Below are positions 56,601 through 61,315 of a stretch of DNA of 64,000 bases, one piece after another. Numbering within the stretch: the first letter of the stretch is position 1; every line of letters starts with the position of its first letter. The notes beneath the pieces were generated by a model, which worked only from the letters and a program-made list of their open reading frames with translations, made no database searches and had not been told where the DNA came from. Both the position numbers and the translations under genes were made by a program. Source of the DNA: Topomyia yanbarensis (Eukaryota > Arthropoda > Insecta > Diptera > Culicidae); assembly GCF_030247195.1 (NCBI RefSeq), contig NC_080672.1, forward strand, positions 364,304,271-364,368,270, written 5' to 3'.

Positions 56601-58948
56601 GGATGCTCCTTACACGATACAAGGACCGCTCACCTGGCGGCAGTTCCACAGACTCGCCGGACGAGGTACAGGCCAGTGTGAACCCCAACCGGTCCCATCG
56701 TTGGTCGTTGGCTACGAAAAGGACTGGCTGTCGCTTTCCCCATACGCAATACAGTATTGGGATAAATTGCTTCTCGAACCGTACTCCTATCCTCGGGACA
56801 TCGCTTATGTTGTGGTGCTTCCGGATAATGATCTGATAGTTTCCAAAGTAAAAACCTACTTCAAAGAGCTGAGCACAACGTACGAAATGTGCAAGTTAGG
56901 CCGACATAATCCTATCAAGGGTTGGGACGGAATACTCCGGGTTGGTTCAAATCGAGTGCTCAAAGAAACGCAAAATTCCAGCATGGACGAATGGTTCACC
57001 AGTCTGGGTGATAATACGAGGTTAAGTGAACTACTAAAATTGTATGCGCAGACCTGCCAGCAACAGTTGGCCCCGTACCTGTCAAAAGTACCCTCGGACA
57101 AGAGTCTGCTGGATCCGCCGGAAAATCACAACGTCTCCGCTTCCTCCCATGCGGCTGCATTAGCTTTAGCCCAAGCTAGTTCCACCCCCAATCGGGATGC
57201 TCCAAACCAAAGCCCGATGCCTCCACCGCCACCAAGTACTCCGGATCCAACACAACCCGGTGATAAGGCACCCAGCACACCAAAGTCTGACAACGGTAAG
57301 TATCAAATTGAACTTCTCACTTTGAACACGTTTCCTTAATTCAGATAACTTTTCCTCTCGAACAGACACTGAAAGTCGCGATAATCTAAACACGTCCTCA
57401 TCAAGTCCAGCCGATCGGATGCAACACGACGATGATGGCAAAGAACCGCCACATATCGTGCTGTATATGGTAGAGCCATTTACCTGCGGGACGGATTCGA
57501 CAGAAATCGAGCGACTAGCTTGTCTTTCGCTGCTGCGCTGCTATTCCAACATATTGAACACAGTTCCGGATTCGATCCGAGCCAATATTAGTGTGCAGGT
57601 AAGATCAACAAATTGCGATGATTCGATCAAATTATTGAAAATTAATTTCAACTTGTTTTATTTTAGCTAATTTCTCTGGAAAGTATTCTTGAGCTGGGAC
57701 GCAGTCGCAACCGACTGAGGCTAAGCGATCACATGCGCTGTCAGGCGTTGAGCATTTTCTCCCAGAGTCGACGCTTCATGCAGCACTTGAACAATGTCAA
57801 AAGTTTGACCGGGTTCGGAACGGCCGCAAACGCCGAACAGTTCATGAAGAACAAGGACGAAAAGAACCGAGCACCATACAAGCTTTACACCCCTCCGTAC
57901 GTGTTGGCTAAATTGTGTGAAAAGAAGGAAAATTCGGAATCGTTCGGTCAAACGAGCATCAAGCAGCAATGTTCGATCATGTACTGCAGCTACTGTTTGA
58001 GTGAAGATCAGACCTGGCTGCTGGCAGTGGCGACGGACGATCGGGGGGAGTTTCTGGAAACTGTGACCATCAATATCGACATTCCGAACCGGGTACGGCG
58101 GAAACGAGCCTCTGCCCGAAGGATGGGTCTCCAGAAGCTGATGGATTTCATCCTAGGTCTAATATCGCAGACAGTTCAACCATGGCGAATCGTTATCGGG
58201 CGCATCGGTCGGATAGGGCACGGTGAGCTGAAAGGATGGAGTTGGCTGCTGAGCAAGCAAAATCTACAGAAAGCTTCCAAACATCTGAAGGACATTTGCG
58301 AGCAGTGCTCGCTAATGCATCCAGTGTCGGTACCAAGTATACTGAGTGCCTGTTTGGTAACGCTGGAACCCGATTCGGAGCTTAGAGTTATGCCGGATCA
58401 ATTCACACCGGACGAACGGTTCAGCCAATTGTCGATGCAGTCACCGCTCACCACTCCGCAGGATGTGACGTGCACGCATATCCTGGTGTTCCCGACCAGT
58501 GCGAGAACACAGGTAATTGTTGATTCCGGAATGGGTTACACTGTCAATTTTTAATTTCTAATTATTGTTTCGTTCGCTTACAGTCGGCCCAATCGGCTTT
58601 CGTGGCCGAACACATCAACGATGAGTTGGAGCTGACGCTCGGCGACGGTAACCTCGATGATTTGGGGCTTGGCGAAGACTGCGACGAGGACGGTATCAAT
58701 GGTCTTGGAGATCTATTTGATAACTGGGGTAATTATGGTATTGAATGATTGTTCGAGTGTATGAGGCAGAGAAAAAAATCATTGTATTTGTTTTGTCCAT
58801 AGATGATTTGCCAATGCCACAGCAAATGCAACAGGATTCGCGGCAGGGAAGCCCGATACAGTTTGAAGGTCAGCGTCAGAGTCCTGGTGACAGTGGCTCG
58901 AATTGTGCGCAGAACCTCAACGGCTACACGACACAGGAGGCCGAGGAC
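19772..58948 (+). CDS. MED13: Mediator complex subunit 13 (skuld), 11 internal exons, both ends missing
   Basis: This is the gene-level entry; the exons follow separately. MED13 is the large subunit that joins the CDK8, cyclin C and MED12 kinase module to core Mediator in the nucleus, where it controls RNA polymerase II transcription. The joined exons give about 2,298 codons without a stop, and every exon junction is GT-AG and phase-compatible. Family signatures run in the expected order: an N-terminal block ([17 protein letters not shown]), the [10 protein letters not shown] block, a long low-complexity linker, the [10 protein letters not shown] motif, the Cys-rich CTLCVCN and [10 protein letters not shown] blocks, and the Argonaute-like MID/PIWI C-terminal part ([39 protein letters not shown]). 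Roughly the first 110-140 residues and the last 150-200 residues expected from other MED13 proteins were not found. Identity is secure from the conserved blocks; exact length needs transcript data. Confidence 0.96.
20031..20121. mobile_element. Tiny inverted-repeat element, 91 bp
   Basis: The ends CCCAAGTAACAATT and AATTGTTACTAGGG are inverted copies with one mismatch. The inside (TATAGCACGCTACAAGTGCA) is shared with 32181-32277. It lies in the intron after the first visible MED13 exon. Confidence 0.7.
20656..20743. repeat. Hairpin with arms of about 37 bp
   Basis: The arm at 20656-20692 (containing ATGGATTTTGTTCTAGCTAT) pairs with 20707-20743, with about five mismatches and a CAACAACAA-rich loop of about 15 bases. 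It could be a minimal transposon remnant or a microRNA-like stem; sequence alone does not decide. Confidence 0.6.
21260..22260 (-). pseudogene. Remnant of the same LINE type, internally deleted and interrupted
   Basis: Minus-strand fragments resemble the LINE at 16925-17899. Near 22140-22240 is a decayed form of the PIYKKGDKLD block. Near 21620-21780 is [21 protein letters not shown]. At 21270-21470 are a [13 protein letters not shown] block and the end of the frame. About 900 bp of the expected middle is missing, and a 252-bp inverted-repeat element sits at 21882-22133. Confidence 0.65.
21882..22133. mobile_element. CCCGAGCAAA inverted-repeat element, copy 1, 252 bp
   Basis: The ends CCCGAGCAAA and TTTGCTCGGG are inverted. 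The interior has ATGGTCCGGTAGATCCCATA and CATGAGTATTTGCTCGGG. AT lies on each side as a possible 2-bp duplication. It is inserted in a LINE remnant. Two further copies are at 44317-44568 and 44683-44935. Confidence 0.8.
22261..23862. other. MED13 intron without recognised features
   Basis: Overlapping short minus frames at 22361-22700 have no family resemblance and may be LINE debris. The rest is AT-rich. Confidence 0.6.
23863..26047. mobile_element. Fold-back element with a 16-bp motif array in each arm
   Basis: The left arm (23863-24367, resuming 24858-24968) and right arm (about 25425-26047) are inverted copies. The outer part of each arm is an array of TTTGGCATAATGGACA and variants: about ten copies at 23885-24090, mirrored at about 25800-26035 as TATGCCAAATGTCC. 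The inner parts pair over hundreds of bases, including GGTCCTTTGGATTACGTG. The centre (about 24970-25420) is unpaired. Open frames reading MPNVHYAK repeats are artefacts of the array. Confidence 0.8.
24368..24857. mobile_element. Element inserted in the left arm of the fold-back
   Basis: These about 490 bp have no counterpart in the right arm, so they arrived after the fold-back formed. The ends CCCCGTCACC and GGTGATCGGGA are roughly inverted. The interior repeats phrases such as GCCAGGATCTTTGC and TTTTGCTCG. The 133-codon frame at 24378-24779 is spread over these low-complexity phrases and is not a credible gene. Confidence 0.6.
26480..27215 (-). pseudogene. LINE reverse transcriptase fragment (N-terminal half)
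   Basis: The minus frame at 26868-27209 reads [20 protein letters not shown] and [19 protein letters not shown], the first RT blocks of the same LINE type, then [18 protein letters not shown]. Further left on the minus strand are decayed pieces corresponding to the LFN-ITLEG and [12 protein letters not shown] blocks. Stops and frameshifts are present. Confidence 0.75.
27773..27856 (+). CDS. MED13: MED13 short exon, continuation of N-terminal domain
   Basis: This 84-bp exon is too short to stand out as an open frame. It follows the acceptor AACACAG and ends before GTAAGT. The translation reads [17 protein letters not shown], which matches the family block that follows LHNLIER and contains the conserved Gly-(Lys/Arg)-Trp-Phe-Val. 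It starts with one base that completes the Arg codon from 19855-19856. It ends with AG, completed to Ser by the first base of the next exon. The introns on either side are 7.9 kb and 334 bp. Confidence 0.93.
28191..28540 (+). CDS. MED13: MED13 exon, N-terminal domain core
   Basis: The exon follows a T-rich tract ending CGCAG and ends before GTAAGT at 28541. It reads [20 protein letters not shown] and continues through [18 protein letters not shown] and WSAFYPIS, all at their expected places in the MED13 N-terminal region. An ATG at 28255 lies inside this conserved stretch and is an internal Met, not a start. The exon leaves in phase 1. Confidence 0.95.
28609..29242 (+). CDS. MED13: MED13 exon, end of N-terminal domain and Ser/Asn-rich linker
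   Basis: The acceptor is TTTCTCAG (28601-28608) and the donor GTAAGT starts at 29243. The exon begins with [14 protein letters not shown], the conserved strand that closes the N-terminal domain. It then runs through low-complexity Asn/Ser/Pro sequence to [17 protein letters not shown], whose paired cysteines match the CSCL block of other MED13 proteins. The phase-2 end (AA) is completed to Lys by the G at 36986. A 68-bp intron precedes it and a 7.7-kb intron follows it. Confidence 0.95.
29243..31179. other. MED13 intron (first part of the 7.7-kb intron)
   Basis: It starts at the GTAAGT donor. Apart from the ATGCCAAATG remnant at 30095-30165 it is AT-rich with repeated phrases such as ATCTGAAACCATGCA (30175 and 30280) and ATGGCGGAC that suggest decayed repeats. 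No gene is seen. Confidence 0.6.
30095..30165 (+). repeat. Decayed remnant of the ATGCCAAATG array
   Basis: Four variants of TATGCCAAATGTCC occur in a row (for example CGTTATGCCAAATGTCC). The motif is the one that fills the fold-back at 23863-26047. Confidence 0.55.
31180..31515 (-). pseudogene. LINE C-terminal fragment
   Basis: The minus strand reads [20 protein letters not shown], then [12 protein letters not shown] and [10 protein letters not shown]. This is the region after the RT domain in the same LINE group. No intact frame remains. Confidence 0.65.
31845..32165 (+). repeat. Tandem repeat, 82-97 bp units, GAATCATGAACCGGTTCACG type
   Basis: Four degenerate units start near 31849, 31946, 32032 and 32114. 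Each contains ATCATGAA-CAGTTCACGAA, TTTTATGATTTTGTGAAC and CACGA-TACGAATG. A related block lies at 35650-35990. Confidence 0.65.
32181..32277. mobile_element. Tiny inverted-repeat element, second copy, 97 bp
   Basis: Same ends (CCCAAGTAACAATT and AATTGTTACTAGGG) and same core (AGCACGCTATAAGTGCAATC) as 20031-20121. Confidence 0.7.
32478..32580. repeat. AT-only low-complexity tract
   Basis: A TATATATA run passes into repeated TTTAATTTAATTATTTAAT. No gene signal. Confidence 0.85.
33767..34098. repeat. Near-perfect palindrome, 332 bp
   Basis: Arms of about 163 bp are inverted copies with one mismatch that I can see (C near 33842 against the opposite arm) and a 4-base non-pairing centre near 33931-33934. 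The arms contain ACTAGTACCCAAATTAGCAC and CGTTTTGCGCGTTAAGGGCA. Such DNA can form a cruciform. Confidence 0.85.
33769..34334. mobile_element. Element of 566 bp nested in the fold-back, with an 11-bp target duplication
   Basis: ATAATTCTTTT occurs directly on both sides (33758-33768 and 34335-34345). The opposite fold-back arm keeps the uninterrupted form of this site. The left part of the element is a near-perfect palindrome (33767-34098). A third copy of its 77-bp inner segment (GTGCTAATTTGGGTACTAG to GACGAGATGAAT) lies at 34260-34336 at the right end. A duplication of 9-11 bp would suit a Mutator-like element, but no family was recognised. Confidence 0.7.
35650..35990 (+). repeat. Tandem repeat of the same GAACCGGTTCACG type
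   Basis: Units such as AATCATGAACCGGTTCACGA and GATTTTGTGAACTATTTTAC match 31845-32165 in the same orientation. The two blocks flank the fold-back at 32948-35512. Confidence 0.6.
36448..36520 (+). pseudogene. tRNA-like sequence followed by a T-run
   Basis: The 73 bases fold as a tRNA-like cloverleaf. The acceptor is CCCAGGG with CTCTGGG (one G-U), the anticodon stem TTGGG with CCCAA, and the T stem GCAGG with CCTGC around loop CTCGAAT. The D stem is only 3 bp (GCA/TGC). There is an A-box-like TAGCATAAGGG and a B-box-like GGCTCGAATCC, and a run of eight T follows within four bases, as in a Pol III terminator. The anticodon loop is CCGGAGT, with C instead of the usual U at position 33, and one extra base lies before position 8. 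A related copy lies at 51621-51693, so it is probably a tRNA-derived repeat rather than a working tRNA gene. Confidence 0.5.
36612..36788 (+). CDS. Small secreted cysteine-rich peptide, nested in a MED13 intron, family unknown
   Basis: I do not recognise this gene. The 58-codon frame starts at an ATG in good context (A at -3, G at +4). Residues 1 to about 19 are a signal peptide in form: a short start, a run of Leu and Phe, and a small-residue end (NVSSA). The predicted mature part of 39 residues has eight cysteines spaced C-x2-C-x5-C-x3-C-x10-CC-x7-C-x3-C, suggesting four disulfide bonds, and one N-glycosylation sequon (NIT). AATAAA lies at 36823-36828, 35 nt after the stop. No convincing TATA box was seen. 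The frame is open upstream to 36540, but the internal ATG fits the signal peptide better. It lies on the MED13 strand, about 200 bp before the next MED13 exon. Its function is unknown; a secreted defence, reproductive or signalling peptide are all only guesses. Confidence 0.6.
   Translation: MELFLFLILLFFPLNVSSACVYCGFRIPCPAYCSLPHINITQLCCALKTDTVCYFNCK
36823..36828 (+). terminator. Polyadenylation signal AATAAA after the small peptide frame
   Basis: The hexamer lies 35 nt downstream of the stop codon of the 36612-36788 frame and before the MED13 acceptor at 36985. The position suits a short independent transcript, but the hexamer is common in AT-rich DNA. Confidence 0.4.
36986..37279 (+). CDS. 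MED13: MED13 exon, basic linker with FHRR motif
   Basis: The acceptor CTTTCAG ends at 36985 and the donor is GTGCGT at 37280. In the phase set by 29242 the exon is open throughout and reads [14 protein letters not shown] to [11 protein letters not shown] and CLVDSDKR. The IPFHRR segment corresponds to the TPFHH block of vertebrate MED13. The rest is a disordered Ser/Gly-rich linker. It leaves with AG, which with the G at 53153 gives Arg. Open frames in other phases over the same bases are shadows. Confidence 0.85.
37280..40620. other. MED13 intron (first part of the 15.9-kb intron) without a recognised gene
   Basis: The sequence is AT-rich. Short direct repeats of TATAAGCTTTATAAAAGCTT type occur at 39070-39180. 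The frame at 38235-38555 is rich in Leu, Phe and Cys because of T-rich DNA and is not convincing. The frame at 40064-40267 has no recognised family. Confidence 0.6.
40621..42427 (+). repeat. Two partial copies of the 330-bp-unit repeat
   Basis: Each copy begins with GCCTTTCTCATATA-AAGG (40621 and 41819), followed by GCCCGGAGGGCCGAG and a TG/TATG microsatellite. Units with ACCGATTTT-CAAACTT and AAATGAAAGG start near 40811, 41150, 41475, 42073 and 42239, so the usual period is about 325-340 bp. Confidence 0.7.
41934..42052. repeat. TATG/TG microsatellite
   Basis: A run of TGTATG and TATG repeats follows the GGGCCGAG block of one copy of the 330-bp-unit repeat. It produces spurious Cys/Met/Val frames. 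Confidence 0.95.
42428..43836 (+). repeat. Dispersed repeat made of about 330-bp units, copy C (full length)
   Basis: This copy aligns with 12902-14320 from end to end but in the opposite orientation. It includes the TG microsatellite (42541-42606), units at about 42622, 42953 and 43294, and the end GGTGGATTAAAATAGG. No protein family is recognisable in it. Confidence 0.75.
43623..44044 (+). repeat. Exact tandem duplication of 211 bp
   Basis: The last 211 bp of the repeat (CAATTTAATATTAATGTAGC to GGTGGATTAAAATAGG) occurs twice in a row, 43623-43833 and 43834-44044. I see no difference between the copies. This suggests a recent duplication or an assembly artefact. Confidence 0.85.
44317..44568. 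mobile_element. CCCGAGCAAA element, copy 2, 252 bp
   Basis: It has perfect ends CCCGAGCAAA and TTTGCTCGGG and a TA duplication on both sides (44315-44316 and 44569-44570). A 74-residue open frame over it is accidental, since it reads across the repeat. Confidence 0.85.
44683..44935. mobile_element. CCCGAGCAAA element, copy 3, 253 bp
   Basis: Same orientation as copy 2 and only 114 bp away. It is flanked by TA at 44681-44682 and 44936-44937. The size and TA duplication fit a Tc1/mariner-type non-autonomous element. Confidence 0.85.
45467..45806 (+). repeat. Dispersed inverted-repeat element, copy B
   Basis: This is the better preserved partner of 2776-3140 in the opposite orientation. It begins ACGGAAACGAAAAACTACC and ends TTATTTAACCGTGC. 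It has no open frame of note and lies in the 15.9-kb MED13 intron. Confidence 0.65.
47030..47440 (+). repeat. Probable repeat fragment inside the hAT-like element
   Basis: The phrases CCACCCCTGAGTCGATTCC, AAATTTGAGTGAAATCGAAC and CCGCTAGGGGGCACTG look like transposon-derived mosquito sequence I have seen elsewhere, but I cannot name the family. Confidence 0.35.
47465..47812. mobile_element. Small fold-back inside the hAT-like element
   Basis: Arms of about 110 bp (AACAAACTAAACATTTTTAT and AAATGTTTAGTTTGTT; ACATAATACGAGTTATGTTT and its complement) face each other. Between them is sequence including GATGGCGCCAACACTAAC. Confidence 0.75.
49050..49218 (+). mobile_element. Feilai-like tRNA-derived SINE
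   Basis: The tRNA-like head has an A-box region (GCGTAGTTGGTAAATTG) and a B box (GGTTCGAGTCC), followed by CCCCGCACATAGGGTTAG, a tRNA-unrelated body (CGAATGACCTTAAGGTT) and a short A-rich tail. It is flanked by an exact 11-bp target duplication, GAACGACAACA, at 49039-49049 and 49219-49229. The body resembles Feilai, an Aedes SINE, as I remember it. It sits in the 15.9-kb MED13 intron in sense orientation. Confidence 0.8.
49391..49712 (+). mobile_element. Small inverted-repeat element, AGGGT ends, about 320 bp
   Basis: The left end CAGGGTAAAGTGCCTATTTT and the reverse complement of the right end, AGGGTGTTGAGCCCATTTT, share an imperfect terminal inverted repeat that includes TTTTCACCAT. It is non-coding and related to 16010-16240. 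Confidence 0.6.
50761..51048 (+). pseudogene. Possible remnant of a hAT transposase C-terminus
   Basis: The 95-codon frame contains [17 protein letters not shown] (50857-50907), which resembles the RNRLS-E-V-KL motif of hAT dimerisation domains. The rest shows no family pattern and there is no upstream transposase. It is weak evidence based on one motif. Confidence 0.3.
51621..51693 (+). pseudogene. Second copy of the tRNA-like repeat
   Basis: It shares the core TGCATTGGGCC and AGTCCCAAGGGTTGCAGG with the copy at 36448-36520. It has a perfect B box GGTTCGAATC, but its acceptor and T stems are broken. The anticodon loop is CCGTAGT, again with C at position 33. The 3' flanks of the two copies are also alike (TTTTCAC followed by TA), so the repeat is longer than the tRNA part. 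Confidence 0.5.
53153..53342 (+). CDS. MED13: MED13 exon, Pro/Ser-rich linker
   Basis: The acceptor is CACTCACTAG with a branch-like TTCTAAC just upstream; the donor GTAGGT starts at 53343. The acceptor was chosen because it is the only nearby AG in phase with the previous exon: one base is needed, and G at 53153 makes Arg with the earlier AG. The frame is open upstream to 52974, and another plausible acceptor at 53120-53121 would be out of phase. The product is Gly/Pro/Ser-rich linker. Confidence 0.8.
53407..57295 (+). CDS. MED13: MED13 giant exon: linker, polyGln, PTPPSLE motif, Cys block and MID/PIWI start
   Basis: This single 3.9-kb exon follows the acceptor TACCTTCCAG and ends before GTAAGT. 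In order it encodes a Ser/Pro linker, a 22-residue pure glutamine run (53617-53682), the [14 protein letters not shown] block, an acidic stretch ([13 protein letters not shown]), [11 protein letters not shown] at about 54592, WSYVFVPPP, a charged Q/E-rich helical segment (about 54880-54985), a Gly/Ser/Pro linker, CTLCVCN (about 55708) and [12 protein letters not shown] (about 56023). It finishes with the first part of the Argonaute-like module, including [15 protein letters not shown] and [11 protein letters not shown]. The block order matches MED13 and MED13L proteins. The linkers are insect-type and probably disordered. The frame runs on to a stop at 57339 only if the intron is retained. Confidence 0.97.
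53617..53682 (+). repeat. CAG/CAA repeat encoding 22 consecutive glutamines
   Basis: The run mixes CAG and CAA codons inside the giant MED13 exon and is flanked by further Gln and Ser codons. Mixed codons usually make such tracts more stable than pure CAG runs. It produces a spurious polycysteine open frame on the minus strand. Confidence 0.95.
57366..57598 (+). CDS. MED13: MED13 exon, PIWI-like domain
   Basis: The acceptor is CTCGAACAG and the donor GTAAGA. The exon joins the phase-1 end of the giant exon and reads through [15 protein letters not shown] and [14 protein letters not shown], matching the VVYIIDPFTY and LLRCFLEM blocks of vertebrate MED13. The introns on either side are 70 and 68 bp. 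Confidence 0.95.
57667..58512 (+). CDS. MED13: MED13 exon, PIWI-like domain core
   Basis: The acceptor is TTTTATTTTAG and the donor GTAATT. This is the best conserved part of the protein. It contains [60 protein letters not shown] and [17 protein letters not shown]. The exon starts and ends in phase 0. MED13 adopts an Argonaute-like fold; I cannot judge from sequence alone whether any nucleic-acid-binding surface is kept. Confidence 0.97.
58584..58728 (+). CDS. MED13: MED13 exon, acidic segment after the FPTSA block
   Basis: The acceptor is CGCTTACAG and the donor GTAATT. The translation starts [17 protein letters not shown] and becomes strongly acidic ([13 protein letters not shown]), ending LGDLFDNWG. 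This matches the acidic segment that follows the HILVFPTSA block in the family. It leaves in phase 1. Confidence 0.92.
58803..58948 (+). CDS. MED13: MED13 exon, last one visible
   Basis: The acceptor is TGTCCATAG and the donor GTAAGT at 58949. The exon reads [18 protein letters not shown] and ends TTQEAED in phase 0. The C-terminal family block with PLALGYFVSTA and PDWFW should follow but was not found before 64000, so at least one more exon lies to the right. Reading through the donor would add about 80 codons without family resemblance. Confidence 0.9.
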
Positions 58949-60460
58949 GTAAGTATTTTTGTTTCACGCTTTGTAAACAAATTAGGGAATCCAAAACTGA
59001 AATTGGAAATTTCTCAAACAAAACATCAGTTATCACGCAAGTTGAATTGGGTTGAGGGAAGCAAGCAGCTCAACATGGTTGTTTCTGACAGGCCAAAAAG
59101 CATGCTCCTTCCGGTATATGCAGCCAACGACCGTTATTCCATGAGGTGTGCTCACTACATTCGAGCGGCCCTGACAAAAAATACAGAATAATCCACTACC
59201 TTCTAAAGAAAGGTTTATTTTTTTTCTAATTGGCCCAGGTGAAAGTTGGCGATTTAGTTTTCTGATAGCATTAGGTCCCATCATTCGCAATTGATCTTGA
59301 TTGTAGTTGCTTACAATACAGCGTCTTCAATTATTGAACTTAGGACTTTTCTATACTCAAGCAGATTTGCGTATATCAGACACTCGCATCAAATACACCG
59401 TCGATCTCAACTTTGTAAGCGGGCACATGGACGAACGAGTTCGATGGATACAACTGCGCGGTAATAGTGTGGTAAACTAGGACTAGAAAAATGTAGTGAC
59501 TTTCATAACCGATCCTGCAAATGAGAAATATAAAAAACTCTAATAGACTGGTTAAACTCTGGCTGCAGCGATCACTTGATGAGTGGTAAATCATTGTTTT
59601 CATTTTTTAAGTACTTATGAACCCTACCGGGCTAAAATTGGTAAAATACGGCTAAGGGATGATTGTCAAGACAATTGCGAACATTGATGCAGCTGTTTGC
59701 AAAGGAATCCTGTTTCATATGAAGGATTTTTTTTCTAGCTCCGGAGACCTGACAGAAAACTTGAATGAAAAACGAGCACAATCCGACATTGAATGTTTAG
59801 AAGCTGGTTTGAAAATACTGAAATTTGATAAAGCTTGTTCCAATCTCTGTGAAGTCGAAACGAATAAGATGATGCATGTTAGGTATATATTAGTCAACGC
59901 AGGATGGACACTATGGTTCGTTCGCGACTGTGAGCCGTTCAGTGGACCGCGTCATCGTGCTAGTGGACCCTTGGAACGTATTAATACCAATGTTTGCCTG
60001 TGTTGGATATTACGGTTCTAAGCGAGAATGACTACGACCACTCTTGGGACATTTGATGGACAGCTATGAGATCTATCGAGTCATTATGAAATCGCATATC
60101 TGTGGATCATTGACGCAGAATAAGATGGCTTCACAAGAAACTACACGCACTTCTGAACGAAGTGACCCCATTCTACCGTGGACTCACCTGTGTCCACCAT
60201 CTGCTCATCAAATTTCTCCAAATACCGGTTTAGACATGGTGCAGGTATACGACAATAAGAATCAACGCTTTTAATGCTGCGTTCTATTGGACAGTGGGCT
60301 CCCAGGTAAATCTTGCCACTGAAGAGTTAATCAATTGTCTGAGTTTTCCGAAGAAACCAACAAACGTTTGGAATACTGCTGTCAATGTTTACCTCGCCCC
60401 TAACAGGGTAACGCTAAAGATTCAGTCCCGGCGATTCAATTTTAACGTTTGTTTCGAGTC
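58949..60460. other. Intron or 3' flank after the last visible MED13 exon
   Basis: It starts with GTAAGT. The expected C-terminal MED13 blocks are absent. The frame at 59659-60021 (120 codons, with an ECLEAGLKILKF segment) has no family I recognise. No other gene is seen. Confidence 0.55.
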
Positions 60461-60639
60461 CCTTTTTTGTTTTCTTTTCCTTTTTTACGTACTAGCCCAG
60501 TACACGTGCTATTAGTAGGTGCCAAGCTACCACACGGGGTGTACTGGGGGCGAGTCGGGCTTGAATGGTGACGCTGCCCATAATACCGACTAAACTCCAT
60601 TGGGCTCCGCCATCGTTCCCCCCAGGGATTACCTCTCGG

Positions 60640-61090
60640 TATTACTTCTGGGGGCATGGCTGTACTTGATGTACTCACGCTTTCATACGTTCTGTATGAG
60701 GCTTACTTGGGTGCCATCTCTATCGCACCTTGATTCACTCTCTAACACTCCACATGAGGCTGACTTTTGTGCTCACCTTTTTCGTTCCTTGCGAGGCTGA
60801 CTTGTGTGCTCACCTTTTTCATTTCTTGCTAGGCTTACTTTTGTGCTAGCTTCTAACATACCATGTGAGGCTGACTTGGATGCTCACCCTATCACCTGGT
60901 TCACTCTCGATCGTACCACTCTGTTACACCCCTGGCATCCCATGTGGGACATTTTTCTTAGGCCCTACTTCTGACATACCAAGCGAGGCTTACTTGGGTG
61001 CACACCGTTTTCATACCTTGTGAGGCTCACCTCTACCATACCATGAGAGGCTGACTTTTGTGCTTACCCTTTCACTCCTTTGCCACGCCA
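60640..61090. repeat. Degenerate tandem repeats in the LINE 3' region
   Basis: Short phrases such as GTGAGGCTGACTTG and GTGCTCACCTTTTTC recur many times with variable spacing of roughly 35-60 bp. They lie between the ORF2 stop and the A-rich end of the R1-like LINE, so they are best read as its 3' untranslated region. Confidence 0.6.
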
Positions 61091-61315
61091 CGAGGCATCG
61101 ATAGCTAAGTCCCAACATACTACACTACGACCCTCCCATCTTGGCATGAGGCAGTCCACATATACGCCTATACACTCGCTCTTCTGCTTTGCTTTGGGGT
61201 GGCTGGGTTTACCCCTTACGCGGTTGCCAGTCGCTGCGCCAAATCTGCCTCAGCATGAACAGACCATTCACTCACTTTTCTGCGCTCGGCCTTTTTCGCT
61301 CCAATTAACCAATCA

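Noticed and set aside
59659..60021. 120-codon frame after the last MED13 exon
   Set aside because: It has no resemblance to the MED13 C-terminus or another family I know, and no splice sites in phase with 58948; kept only as a remark.
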